Shown here: one piece after another, positions 1 to 8,342 of the stretch
Position numbering within the stretch: the stretch's first letter is position 1
Layout of the letters: every line of letters begins with the position of its first letter
NCBI GenBank assembly: GCA_900757295.1
Contig: CAAENH010000030.1
Location: 1 to 16,309 of the forward strand
Direction of reading: 5' to 3'
Length of the DNA: 16,309 nt
DNA from: Bacilli bacterium
GTDB lineage: Bacteria > Bacillota_I > Bacilli_A > RF39 > UBA660
Made by a program: the position numbers and the translations under genes
The notes under the pieces: generated by a model
The model's database searches: none
Seen by the model: only the letters and a program-made list of their open reading frames with translations
What the model was told of the DNA's origin: nothing

Positions 1-43
1 ATATTACAAAATATATTAAAATTAATATAAATAGTTGAAAAAG

Positions 44-72
44 TTGAAAAAAAATAAATAATAAGCTATACT
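44..72 (+). promoter_or_regulatory. Predicted sigma-A-type promoter of the tad operon
   Basis: A -35 box TTGAAA (44-49) and a -10 box TATACT (67-72) are separated by exactly 17 bp, which puts transcription start near 79. The 102 start codon follows about 20 bases later with a strong Shine-Dalgarno GGAAGGTGA (90-98). A second TTGAAA lies at 35-40 but is too far from the -10 box. No other convincing promoter was noticed between here and the terminator after tadC, so this may drive all seven genes. Confidence 0.7.
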
Positions 73-101
73 TTTACTAGAATAACATAGGAAGGTGACA
101 C

Positions 102-806
102 ATGAAAAAAGTATTAAATATAGCTATATTTTTTATAATCTCATTTTTTCTTATAACAACAACTACTAAAGCAGCAGATAGTTGTACTTATAAAGAACAA
201 CAAGCTTTAAATAAAGAGGCAAAAAATATTAATATAAATTACGAATTAGTAAATAAATTAGATGAAGCTCCAAAAGATCAAATTATTTCTACGAGAGATT
301 ACTATTATTTACAAGTAACAATAGTTAATTTAACTGATGATTTTAATATTAAAATAACAAATAATATTGATAATGAAGAGAAAAATTTTTATTCATCTGA
401 TGCTGTTGATAATGTAATAAGTTTTAAAAATGAATATTCAGATGTTGTAACTTATAAAATAAATATAAATGCACAAACTGAAAATTGTACTAAAACAATA
501 AACACTAAATCACTAACTGTTCCTAAATTTAATACTTTTTATAAAAGTGGCTTATGTGTTGATATTCCAGAATATAAATATTGTCAAGAATTAATTTCTA
601 CTAATTTAGATGATAACAAAATAGGAAGTGCTATAACTAAATATTATAATCAAGTAAATTCAGAAAAAAGTGAGACAGACACTTCTAAAAAATCAATTTT
701 ACCTAAAATATTATTATATTGCGGTATAGGAATAGGCAGTGCGATTATTATAGGATTAATAGTTTATTTAATATCAAAGAAAGTAAAGAAAGGAAGTAAA
801 TTATGA
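102..806 (+). CDS. Secreted, membrane-anchored protein of unknown family (tad operon gene 1)
   Basis: I do not recognise a family. Residues 1-24 form a classical signal peptide (KK, hydrophobic core, Thr run, TKA|AD-like cleavage site). The extracellular part (about 25-198) is Asn/Lys/Thr-rich and has four Cys (SCTY, NCTK, LCVD, YCQE), so two disulfides are possible. Residues about 200-226 form a membrane segment followed by a short basic tail (SKKVKKGSKL). It is therefore a single-pass protein with its body outside. It is the first gene after the promoter and overlaps the next gene by ATGA (803-806), which implies translational coupling. A role as a surface or assembly accessory of the Tad machine is inferred only from position. 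ATG 102 is fixed by the Shine-Dalgarno at 90-98. Confidence 0.85.
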   Translation: MKKVLNIAIFFIISFFLITTTTKAADSCTYKEQQALNKEAKNININYELVNKLDEAPKDQIISTRDYYYLQVTIVNLTDDFNIKITNNIDNEEKNFYSSDAVDNVISFKNEYSDVVTYKININAQTENCTKTINTKSLTVPKFNTFYKSGLCVDIPEYKYCQELISTNLDDNKIGSAITKYYNQVNSEKSETDTSKKSILPKILLYCGIGIGSAIIIGLIVYLISKKVKKGSKL

Positions 807-3805
807 GAAAACATTATATATATATATTTCTAATATTAATTTCTTTCTTTTCTATTATAAGTAATGTAAAAGCAAAAATATTGCCTCATTCTGAAGGGGA
901 TAAAACGTATGAACAAAAGGGTTTTATATGTCTTGAAAACTATCATCTAAAAGTCAATAATGAATATCCAGATGCAGATAAATATTGTGTAAATAAAAAA
1001 AATGTAGCTTTACTATTAAATCAAGAACAACAAGAAGCAGATCAAAATATAGAATGGAATGGAAAACTAACAAGTTGTGAGGATTTATCAAATAATGGAT
1101 ATCAGTGTTATGAAGAATACACTAAACAAGCAACTAATGGATATCAATACAAGTTTTATTCTTTAGGGCCAAAGATGAAAGACGCAGCTTCTAGAAAAAT
1201 CGATAATTATGATGGAACATATTATATATTTGATTTAGGAAGCGTAACTGCTAATAATGATTATCACGAAAATTATGCTGTTAGTAAAGATAACGTAATA
1301 GAGCTATTAAAAAGCTTTTTTAATGATGAAGATATTGAAAATAACTATACTTTAGAAGAGGTATATCATTTAGGAAAATTAAATGATAAATATTTTTTTG
1401 CAGACAGAAATGGCGGAGGTATAGACTTAAATTTAGATAACTTTATTGAAAAACCTGGTGAGTGGTATGGAAAAAATGCTATACTTGCAGTAAATAATAT
1501 CACTATAAATAATGATGGATGGGGAATTACAGCTGATCATAAGATAATTAATTCAAATGATGGATTAAACATTAAATCAAATGCAGAATTTTTTGCTAAT
1601 CTTCATGACGATGCAAAAACACATGGGGCATATGCTTGGAGTAGAAAAGTATACACACCAGTAATTTATAAAATAAAAAGTAAAAAACAAATTTGCTATT
1701 ATGATCAAAGTACACAGAAATATTATGGTAATGATGGTAATGAAATTACTAGTGCTAACAATACCTATGGGATCACTGATGATGAACATATAAGACAAAC
1801 ATTTGTTAATCAATGCTTATGTGTAAATTATGAAAAAAAGAATGACAGTGTTTATAATGAACTAAAAAATTCTGTTTTTACAGATACCACAAATGAGTAT
1901 TATAATAAAATGTGTAATAATAAGACTCCAGAAGTTACGCCAAATGTATGTACACCTAGCATAAATGATAAAGATTGTAATAACAATGGAACTTCATTTT
2001 CTATTGGAGATGATACAGCTTGTGTTTTTAATACCAAAAATGTAAATACAACTGTAAGTGATTCTAATGATTCTGACTCTAAAGAATATACGCATAAATA
2101 TAATGAATATTGTTCACTAACTTGCGCTGAAACAATTGATTTTAAACTACCAGGTGCAGTAAATTCTGTTATAGCCGGTAGATATTGGACATGGGAGCCA
2201 CAGCAAATCACATTAAAAGGAACAAGAACTTGTGAAGCTACTGTAAGTATTAATAAGTTTTATAGTGATTTAGGAATAAATTCTAATGGCAAATTAGATG
2301 ATAATTATGATTCAATTAATAGTATCAGCAATAAGTACGCTAATAATAAAGTTAAAACTTCCACTGATAGTAATAGGGGACTCGTAAGACAGCTAGAAGA
2401 CTTAAAGAATGCTTATAATGCTTATGGCCAGATTAAACAGCAAGGTAATGGTGATACTGTCGAAAGCCATCATGAGACATGTGGACAGGCTCCTAATACT
2501 TATAGCTGCAATTACACTTATTGTCATAAATATGAATATACCGTAGACATAACAGGAGAAACATTTGTATCATATAATGGCGATTGCCGTAACAGTGATC
2601 ATGATCCAACAAAAGATTGGAAAACAAATCAATACACATTAGAAGCAGCAAAGACTGCAGTTAAAAACAAATATGAATTAATAAAAAAAAATGTTGATAG
2701 AAAAATAAACAATGTAAATAATTGTTCCAATGATTTGATTAATTTATCTGGATCATTAAAATATAATTTTAGCCCAACAGTGACTTTCTCTTATAATGAT
2801 GAAAATTATAATAATGCTTTTATCAACAAAAACTTTATTATGGAAGAACAAGAATCTACTTCACCAGATAAGGGTACTGTAAAAATAAAAGATGGAATAA
2901 TTGAATATTATGATAATATTGACAATAATAGTAAACAGAATCACAGCTATACTACTAAAGGTGATGATAGTAGTAATAGAATTACTTGGACAAAAACTTT
3001 AATATATAAGAATCCTGTGGAATTTTTTGTCAATTATTCTGAATCAAATTTAGGAATTTTACAATGGAACAAATCTAAAATTTCATCTAATTCTTATTCA
3101 ATGGGGAACATTTTTCCTGTGTCATTAAAAGAAACTAGCGGTACTAAAACATATACTTTAGCATTCAGTTACTTAGGTGTTGATAAAAATGGAGAAAGAT
3201 CTAATAAATTTGGTAGACTAGTTAAGACAATCGATAATAAAACTAAAGCTTCAAAATCATTAGATTATTATTGTACTTATGATGTAAAAAACGATGTAAC
3301 TAATCCAACAAAAGCAAATTTTTATTATCGAAATATTTCCTTAAATAATTTTGACCCTAATCAGAGATTAAAAAATAATAAACTAGGGAAAAATTGGTCT
3401 AATGAAAAAGGTCAAGCTACAATTTCAGAAATAAACAATAGTGGAGAAGAAATTTATGAAAAACCAGAATATTCATATACTTTAACACCAGAAAATATGC
3501 AAAAAATAAAAAGTTTAAATAAAGCCTTGGAGATCAATGGAGAAACTAATGAATCAACTTTATCTAATTCTGATAAAGGTTATTCCAACTTTGATATGTA
3601 TTTAGCATCATCAAATCTTCCAAATGAAAATCAAGATAATGAAACAGTTTCTGACTATAATGTTAAGTATTGGAAAAGTAATTTTTTAGATCTTTTAAGT
3701 AAAGATGGGAATGGATACGCAACCGAAAATGTAAGAAAATCAACATGGAATAAAATTTGGAAATGCAATGATAACGAAGAAAATTGTGGCCCAGCTTGGA
3801 AATAG
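803..3805 (+). CDS. Very large secreted cysteine-rich protein of unknown family
   Basis: The product is 1000 aa, not assigned to a family. Residues 1-24 are a signal peptide (basic MRKH start, long hydrophobic core, VKAK end). The remainder is hydrophilic, rich in Asn, Tyr, Lys and Asp, and I count 22 Cys. These are scattered and in clusters such as QCLCV, YCSLTC and SCNYTYC; the protein ends with two Cys within the last dozen residues. I see no C-terminal membrane segment, LPxTG-type sorting signal or obvious sequence repeats, so it is either released or held by partners such as the anchored product of the upstream gene, with which it is coupled by a 4-base overlap. Its place at the head of a Tad operon would fit a pilus-tip adhesin or a secreted cargo, but this is inference. 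It ends in TAG, 14 bases before the next gene. Confidence 0.85.
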   Translation: MRKHYIYIFLILISFFSIISNVKAKILPHSEGDKTYEQKGFICLENYHLKVNNEYPDADKYCVNKKNVALLLNQEQQEADQNIEWNGKLTSCEDLSNNGYQCYEEYTKQATNGYQYKFYSLGPKMKDAASRKIDNYDGTYYIFDLGSVTANNDYHENYAVSKDNVIELLKSFFNDEDIENNYTLEEVYHLGKLNDKYFFADRNGGGIDLNLDNFIEKPGEWYGKNAILAVNNITINNDGWGITADHKIINSNDGLNIKSNAEFFANLHDDAKTHGAYAWSRKVYTPVIYKIKSKKQICYYDQSTQKYYGNDGNEITSANNTYGITDDEHIRQTFVNQCLCVNYEKKNDSVYNELKNSVFTDTTNEYYNKMCNNKTPEVTPNVCTPSINDKDCNNNGTSFSIGDDTACVFNTKNVNTTVSDSNDSDSKEYTHKYNEYCSLTCAETIDFKLPGAVNSVIAGRYWTWEPQQITLKGTRTCEATVSINKFYSDLGINSNGKLDDNYDSINSISNKYANNKVKTSTDSNRGLVRQLEDLKNAYNAYGQIKQQGNGDTVESHHETCGQAPNTYSCNYTYCHKYEYTVDITGETFVSYNGDCRNSDHDPTKDWKTNQYTLEAAKTAVKNKYELIKKNVDRKINNVNNCSNDLINLSGSLKYNFSPTVTFSYNDENYNNAFINKNFIMEEQESTSPDKGTVKIKDGIIEYYDNIDNNSKQNHSYTTKGDDSSNRITWTKTLIYKNPVEFFVNYSESNLGILQWNKSKISSNSYSMGNIFPVSLKETSGTKTYTLAFSYLGVDKNGERSNKFGRLVKTIDNKTKASKSLDYYCTYDVKNDVTNPTKANFYYRNISLNNFDPNQRLKNNKLGKNWSNEKGQATISEINNSGEEIYEKPEYSYTLTPENMQKIKSLNKALEINGETNESTLSNSDKGYSNFDMYLASSNLPNENQDNETVSDYNVKYWKSNFLDLLSKDGNGYATENVRKSTWNKIWKCNDNEENCGPAWK

Positions 3806-3819
3806 GGGAGTGAAATAAA

Positions 3820-4236
3820 ATGAAAGAAGCTTATTGGGGATATTGGTTGATTCTTTTGGGAATTTTTGTTATAGTTATTATGATGCTAGTAAACAGTGTT
3901 ACAACAACTACAACACAAGATTACTACCTAATAAAAGAAACAACAGAAGCTGCTATGATAGATGCTGTAGATTATGGATATTATCGTGAATATGGTGAGC
4001 TTCGTATTAACAAAGAGAAGTTTGTAGAAAACTTTTTAAGAAGATTTTCAGAGACTGTTAATATAAATAAAACTTATGATGTAGATTTTTATGATATTTA
4101 TGAAGCTCCTCCTAAAGTTAGTGTTAAAGTAACTACTAAGAGTAATTCATATGTTGTATCAAGTACATCAGAAAGTTATGATATTGTTAATAAAATCGAC
4201 GCTGTTTTAGAAATGAAAGAAAAAGAGCAAAGCTAA
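3820..4236 (+). CDS. TadE-like single-pass membrane protein, minor pilin candidate
   Basis: The product is 138 aa. It has a short N-terminus (M-K-E-A, with Gly7 and Trp9), one hydrophobic helix at about residues 8-27, then a hydrophilic domain (about 28-138) with mixed helix and strand character. The first eleven residues follow the same M-[KR]-E-[AS]-x-x-G-x-W-L pattern as the two TadE-like proteins at 9051 and 9530, so I group all three as TadE-type pseudopilins. It lacks the Cys pairs of those two. It lies between the 1000-aa secreted protein and cpaB, with a strong GGGGAGTGA site 5' of the ATG. It may correspond to a DUF5411-type family found in Firmicutes, but I cannot confirm that from sequence alone. 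Confidence 0.75.
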   Translation: MKEAYWGYWLILLGIFVIVIMMLVNSVTTTTTQDYYLIKETTEAAMIDAVDYGYYREYGELRINKEKFVENFLRRFSETVNINKTYDVDFYDIYEAPPKVSVKVTTKSNSYVVSSTSESYDIVNKIDAVLEMKEKEQS

Positions 4237-4251
4237 GAAAGAGGAATAAAA

Positions 4252-5127
4252 ATGGGAAATTTAGCAAACACTTTAAAAAGATTTTTTAGTAATAAAAATA
4301 CTGTTACTATTATAGGTATATTACTAGGATTTGTAGTATTATACTTTGCATATCAATGGCGTGTAAGTCAAGCTGTTACACCAGTATCAGTTCCATATGC
4401 TAAACAAGAAATCACATCTAGAACATTAATTACTAGTGATATGGTTGGAACTATTCAAATACCTAAGAGTATGGTTAATAGTTCTAATAATATTGTAACT
4501 TCTTCTGCAAATGTTATTGGTAAATATGTAACTTATGGAGCAATAATTCCAATTAACAGTTTATTCTATAACGAATTATTAGTAACAGAAGATAAAATGC
4601 CAGATTCAGCATTTGCTGATATACCAGATGGATATACTATTTATAGTTTATCAGTTGATTTACATTCTACTTATGGTAACTCTATTTATCCAGATAATTA
4701 TATTGATTTATATATCAAAGCTACTGATGAAGATAATAAGATTATTTTTGGTAAAATGATTGAAAGTATTAAAGTTCTTGCTGTTAAAGATTCACAAGGA
4801 CAACATGTATTTGAAAGTGCTACAGAATCTCGTACACCATCTGAATTATTATTTGCTGTACCTAATGATATGTATTCATTATTAATGAAAGCTGGTTATG
4901 TAACTAGTGGAAATATTGAAATTATACCAGTTCCAAGAAATGCTTCATATTCAGCAAATCCTGGTGAAACTCAAGTATCAAGTGAATATATTAAAGAATT
5001 TATCTTAAATCAATCTGTAATGATTCCTGATGAAGAGGAAGATGATAGTACAACAACTGATAATAACAATAATAATAATTCAAATACAAATAATACAACA
5101 ACAGATAATAATAAAAAGAATAGTTAA
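4252..5127 (+). CDS. cpaB: CpaB/RcpC-family Tad pilus assembly protein (SAF domain)
   Basis: CpaB/RcpC proteins are single-pass extracytoplasmic components of Tad pili with a SAF (antifreeze-like) domain. Here residues 17-35 are the membrane anchor and about 45-110 the SAF domain, recognisable from the pattern of a switch to 'pVpyAkqeI..rtlIt.dMvg' followed by 'viGkyv..gaiIp.nslf'. About 125-226 form the conserved RcpC-like part (NYIDLYIKA; GKMIESIKVLAV). The C-terminus (about 261-291) is acidic and then an Asn/Thr low-complexity tail, probably disordered and surface-exposed. In two-membrane bacteria this protein supports the secretin; no secretin is present here, as expected for a single-membrane cell. 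It sits just upstream of tadA. The start is set by the AGAGGA site 5' of ATG 4252. Confidence 0.85.
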   Translation: MGNLANTLKRFFSNKNTVTIIGILLGFVVLYFAYQWRVSQAVTPVSVPYAKQEITSRTLITSDMVGTIQIPKSMVNSSNNIVTSSANVIGKYVTYGAIIPINSLFYNELLVTEDKMPDSAFADIPDGYTIYSLSVDLHSTYGNSIYPDNYIDLYIKATDEDNKIIFGKMIESIKVLAVKDSQGQHVFESATESRTPSELLFAVPNDMYSLLMKAGYVTSGNIEIIPVPRNASYSANPGETQVSSEYIKEFILNQSVMIPDEEEDDSTTTDNNNNNNSNTNNTTTDNNKKNS

Positions 5128-5144
5128 TAAAAAAAGAAGAAAAA

Positions 5145-5151
5145 AGGGTGA
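5145..5151 (+). promoter_or_regulatory. Shine-Dalgarno that decides the tadA start
   Basis: AGGGTGA sits 5 bases before GTG 5157. It resembles the AGGTGA sites of other genes here (102, 9051, 12459). The longer reading from GTG 5148 would place this site inside the coding region and leave only a poor A-rich leader. Confidence 0.55.
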
Positions 5152-5156
5152 GTAAA

Positions 5157-6422
5157 GTGCAAAATTCAGTGTTTGATCAAGTGGATTTTGGGCCTTTAAA
5201 TGAATTTCTGGCTGATGAAGATATAACTGATATTTCCTATAGTAATAATGGACAAGTATGGTTAAAAAGTCTTACTCAGGGAGTATATAAAGTTGAAAGA
5301 CCTGAAATTAATAATGCTTTAATGGAAAAAATTGCATTTCAATGTGCAAATACTATGGGTAAAACATTTAATATGGCTCATCCTTTTTTGGATTCTGAAA
5401 GTGCAGAATTACGTATGAACTTTATACATGAGTCAATTGCTACAAATGGTATTGCTTGTGTTATACGTAAAACACCTGCTAAGATTAGATTAAATAAAGA
5501 GAAATTAATAAATGAAGATTATATGACTGAAAAATTACATGACTTTTTGGAACAATGTGTCTTAGGTCATTGTAATATTATCGTTAGTGGAGAAACTGGT
5601 TCAGGTAAAACAGAGTTAGTTAAATATTTAGCTAGTAAAACTAGAGAAAATGAAAAGATTATTTCTATAGAAGATACGCTAGAATTACATTTAGATAAAA
5701 TTTATCCTGAAAGAGATATTGTAGCTATGAAAACTAATAACATAGCATCTTATACAGATGTACTAGTTACTTGTATGAGACAGAACCCAATTTGGATTCT
5801 ATTATCAGAAGTTCGTAGTGCTGAAGCAGTACTTGCTGTACGTAACTCAATATCTTCTGGACACCATATTTTGTCTACTATCCACGCTGATAAAGCAAGT
5901 AGTATTCCAATGCGTATGTATTCATTGCTAGAATCTAGTCAAGATACAAATCAGTTTTTATCTTCAATTCATAGATATGTTCAAATAGGTATTTATGTAA
6001 AAGGTTATTTTTCTAAGAAATTAAATCGTTTCCAAAGAGAAATTATAGAAGTTTGTGAATTTTATGTAGATGATGATAATAATCCTAAAACTAATATCTT
6101 ATATAAGAAAACATTAGATGGACATATAACAATGAAAAATCCAACTCACTATTTATTAGATTATTTAAGTATTGGTAATGTTTATTTAGATGAAGATACT
6201 TTTGGCTTAGAAAAAGAAAATTCTAATGATGTAGTTGGCACTGCTAAAACAGAAGCTGTTAATCAAATGTTAAATCCAAATATTAACTATGAGCAGTCTA
6301 ACATCAATGTTCAACCTCAAAATGTAAATGTAGAACAAACTAGTCAAACTAATATAAATAGTTTAAATCAATCAAATATAATACCACCGTTGGAACCAAT
6401 GGAAAACTTGGAGGTTTTATAA
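5157..6422 (+). CDS. tadA: TadA/CpaF-family secretion ATPase
   Basis: This is the hexameric motor ATPase of the Tad machine, a cytoplasmic member of the PilT/VirB11/GspE superfamily. Counted from GTG 5157, the motifs are: an N-terminal domain (1-125); Walker A GETGSGKT (145-152); an Asp box IISIEDTLELHL (168-179); Walker B WILLSEVRSAEA (213-224), where the usual GE[VIL]R is SEVR; and a His box SGHHILSTIHADKA (234-247). All expected catalytic elements are therefore present. The last ~55 residues are a Gln/Asn-rich extension with probable disorder, not part of the ATPase fold. It lies between cpaB and tadB as in classical tad operons. GTG 5148 gives three more residues but has a weaker ribosome-binding site. 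VirB11 is the alternative family, but the adjacent tadB and tadC decide for TadA. Confidence 0.93.
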   Translation: MQNSVFDQVDFGPLNEFLADEDITDISYSNNGQVWLKSLTQGVYKVERPEINNALMEKIAFQCANTMGKTFNMAHPFLDSESAELRMNFIHESIATNGIACVIRKTPAKIRLNKEKLINEDYMTEKLHDFLEQCVLGHCNIIVSGETGSGKTELVKYLASKTRENEKIISIEDTLELHLDKIYPERDIVAMKTNNIASYTDVLVTCMRQNPIWILLSEVRSAEAVLAVRNSISSGHHILSTIHADKASSIPMRMYSLLESSQDTNQFLSSIHRYVQIGIYVKGYFSKKLNRFQREIIEVCEFYVDDDNNPKTNILYKKTLDGHITMKNPTHYLLDYLSIGNVYLDEDTFGLEKENSNDVVGTAKTEAVNQMLNPNINYEQSNINVQPQNVNVEQTSQTNINSLNQSNIIPPLEPMENLEVL

Positions 6423-6441
6423 AAGAAAGTAGGTAGAGAAT

Positions 6442-7335
6442 ATGGAGTTAATTATATTACTTCTTATAGGAACTTTTATAGCTGCTTATAGAATAAATAA
6501 TGGTCAAAATGTTTATCAGTTTGTAACTCGTAGTGTTTCCAAAGTTTATAATAAATATGCGCCATATAGCTTTAAAATGGTAAGAGAAAAAAGTAAAGAA
6601 TTAGGAAAAGAATATACTCCTAAACAATATATATCTCAAGTTGCTATTTTTGGTATAGTAGCAGGTGGTATTTCTTATTTATATTTCTTTTCTCTAATAT
6701 GGGCTTTGGTATATGCTGCAGCTGCTATAGCTTTTATACCTTACTTAGCTTACTTAAGATGTCAAAGAGTATATAGTGAATTTATATTTGAACAAATTCA
6801 AACTTATACAACTAACGTTATTATGGAATTTAATACAACTCAGTCTTTTGTTAAATCTTTAGAGGGAGTTAGAGACTCTGGAATTTTAGAAGAACCTGTA
6901 TTAGGTGATGTTAAAAAAATGATAGAATTATCTTATCAAAATGGTACTATTGAAGAATCTATAGATTATTTTAATGATAAATATCCATATTATATGGTAA
7001 AAAATATGCATCAATTATTTTTACAAATTACAAAAGAAGGTGCTATTGATTCTGGAGAAGCTTTAGAAAATATGTCATTAGATATCGACTCATTAGTTGA
7101 AGGGGTATATCGTGATAGAATGGATCGTAAACAATTCCATCGTAAGTTCTTGACATTTGGTATAGCATTGTATTTCTTAGTACTTGCTATGATAATGTTA
7201 CTTGGAAAAGATAAATATATTGCATTATTAGATTTGTGGTATGTTCAATTAATATTACATGCCATAATATTAATTAATAGTTATTTCTTACTCACAGGAG
7301 AAAAATATTATAATGAAGATGTGGGGGTAGAATAG
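6442..7335 (+). CDS. tadB: TadB, inner-membrane platform protein
   Basis: TadB is a GspF/T2SSF-type platform protein that couples the TadA motor to pilin extraction. The 297 residues show an N-terminal hydrophobic segment (1-16), a paired membrane region (about 64-104), the helical cytoplasmic T2SSF domain (about 115-230, including the 'Nttqsfvksle.v' and 'ideAienm'-like helices) and two C-terminal membrane segments (about 236-254 and 264-286). The length and layout match the family. It starts 19 bases after tadA with an AGGTAGAGA site, and its TAG stop is followed after one base by the tadC start, so the two are translationally coupled. Confidence 0.88.
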   Translation: MELIILLLIGTFIAAYRINNGQNVYQFVTRSVSKVYNKYAPYSFKMVREKSKELGKEYTPKQYISQVAIFGIVAGGISYLYFFSLIWALVYAAAAIAFIPYLAYLRCQRVYSEFIFEQIQTYTTNVIMEFNTTQSFVKSLEGVRDSGILEEPVLGDVKKMIELSYQNGTIEESIDYFNDKYPYYMVKNMHQLFLQITKEGAIDSGEALENMSLDIDSLVEGVYRDRMDRKQFHRKFLTFGIALYFLVLAMIMLLGKDKYIALLDLWYVQLILHAIILINSYFLLTGEKYYNEDVGVE

Positions 7336-7336
7336 T

Positions 7337-8125
7337 ATGTATATTGAAATATTAATATTTTCAGCAATAATCTTATTCCTATTTGCTTACTCAGGCAGAA
7401 TTAATACAAGTAAATTTATTCAAGATAATACTGTATATTTAAAAAAATTAAAAGAAGATGATTGGGATTTTTATGTAAAGGCAAAATATGGTGATAATGT
7501 AGATCCTGATGTATTATTTAATAAAAGATTAAGAAATGGCTTAATTGCTATGGGAGCAATTTTATTCCTATTTATTAGCGAATTAAGTTATATTTATATA
7601 ATAGTTTCTATACTTGCTGGTTTCTTTGTATTTAAAATGGATTATATAAATATAAGAAATTTTTATAAAAGACATTTACATGAAATAGATGTTTTATTAC
7701 CTTATTATTTAAAAGGCTTAGAAATCCTTATTCAACATTATACTGTTCCAGTAGCATTAGCAAAATCAGTTAATGATGCTCCAGAAATATTTAAAGAAGG
7801 ATTAAATCAATTAGTTGCTGATATAAACGCCGGAGATTCTACTATAGAGCCATATATGAGATTTGCTAGAGATTATCCTGTTAGAGATTCAATGCGTATG
7901 ATGCGTTTATTGTATCGTCTAAGTTTAGGTAGACAAGAAAGAAAACAGGAACAATTAGTAACATTTTCTAAAACAATATCTTCATTACAATTAAAAGCAC
8001 GTGAAACTAAATATAAAGAACGTCTTGATAAAATGGAAGGAAAAACAATGAGCATGCTAGTAACAACTGGATTAGGAGTTATGATCCTTCTAGTACTAGC
8101 TGTAATGATGATGATAAATATTTAA
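7337..8125 (+). CDS. tadC: TadC, second inner-membrane platform protein
   Basis: TadC is the paralogous GspF-type partner of TadB. Its 262 residues show an N-terminal membrane helix (1-18), a hydrophobic pair (about 66-100), a cytoplasmic helical T2SSF domain (about 110-235, with 'hEidvLlpyylkgLeil' and the basic stretch RLSLGRQERKQEQ) and a C-terminal membrane helix (about 238-260). It begins one base after the tadB stop; its GGGGG-containing ribosome-binding site lies within the end of tadB. Its TAA stop overlaps the first bases of a terminator hairpin, so it is the last gene of the first operon. Confidence 0.87.
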   Translation: MYIEILIFSAIILFLFAYSGRINTSKFIQDNTVYLKKLKEDDWDFYVKAKYGDNVDPDVLFNKRLRNGLIAMGAILFLFISELSYIYIIVSILAGFFVFKMDYINIRNFYKRHLHEIDVLLPYYLKGLEILIQHYTVPVALAKSVNDAPEIFKEGLNQLVADINAGDSTIEPYMRFARDYPVRDSMRMMRLLYRLSLGRQERKQEQLVTFSKTISSLQLKARETKYKERLDKMEGKTMSMLVTTGLGVMILLVLAVMMMINI

Positions 8126-8151
8126 GATAGAATGAAGTTCTATCTTTTTTT
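8124..8151 (+). terminator. Rho-independent terminator after tadC
   Basis: A 9-bp perfect stem (AAGATAGAA, 8124-8132, with TTCTATCTT, 8138-8146) closes a 5-base loop and is followed by a T run (8147-8151). The stem is AT-rich, as expected in this genome, so some read-through into the pilin region is plausible. Confidence 0.8.
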
Positions 8152-8169
8152 AATAACTATTATTTTTGT

Positions 8170-8208
8170 TTAAACATGACAGTTATAACAGTAGTAGCAA
8201 TAGCAGCG
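8170..8208 (+). repeat. 39-bp exact direct repeat, copy 1 (second copy 8542-8580)
   Basis: Every base from TTAAAC through GCAGCG matches 8542-8580 in the expressed pilin; the flanking bases differ (T against A before, A against G after). The repeat covers the pilin codons for Leu-Asn-Met and the first half of the hydrophobic helix. There are no synonymous differences in the tract, unlike the comparison between the two intact pilin genes, so the match is recent or has been homogenised. Confidence 0.9.
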
Positions 8209-8337
8209 ATAGCTGGTATATTTGCTTTTATTTTACCAACTTTGAAGGAAAAAATTACAAATTCAGTTGATAAATCTGATGCATGTCCAGAGGGATATAA
8301 AATGAATGATAATAATCAATGTGTTCAAGAACAATAA
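8170..8337 (+). pseudogene. Promoterless, leaderless pilin-like cassette
   Basis: From ATG 8176 an uninterrupted 53-codon frame reads as the hydrophobic helix and short Cys-containing tail of the small pilins (MTVITVVAIAA, then a tail with CPEGYK and a second Cys eight residues later). Bases 8170-8208 are identical to 8542-8580 inside the intact pilin gene at 8521; before and after, the sequences diverge. The copy lacks the first nine codons (the conserved MKEATGELN), has no Shine-Dalgarno before the ATG, and has a terminator rather than a promoter upstream. Either it is a truncated paralog or a silent donor cassette for recombination with the expressed pilin. A short leaderless protein cannot be fully excluded. 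Confidence 0.7.
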
Positions 8338-8342
8338 TTTAA

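Noticed and set aside
1577..2211. Minus-strand frames inside the 1000-aa protein gene (78 and 103 codons)
   Set aside because: They lie fully within a convincing secreted-protein gene, have no credible ribosome-binding site and give hydrophobic low-complexity products typical of AT-rich antisense frames.
4241..4261. A 21-base identity between the starts of cpaB and prgI (14970-14990)
   Set aside because: It covers only the ribosome-binding site, an A-rich spacer and Met-Gly-Asn codons, so convergence in AT-rich leader sequence is enough to explain it.
8221..8342. Invertible switch in which both orientations of the cassette tail encode a pilin end
   Set aside because: Joining the reversed tail to the arm in the pilin frame meets a stop within a few codons, so a productive two-way switch is not supported; the inverted arms are kept only as a structural finding.
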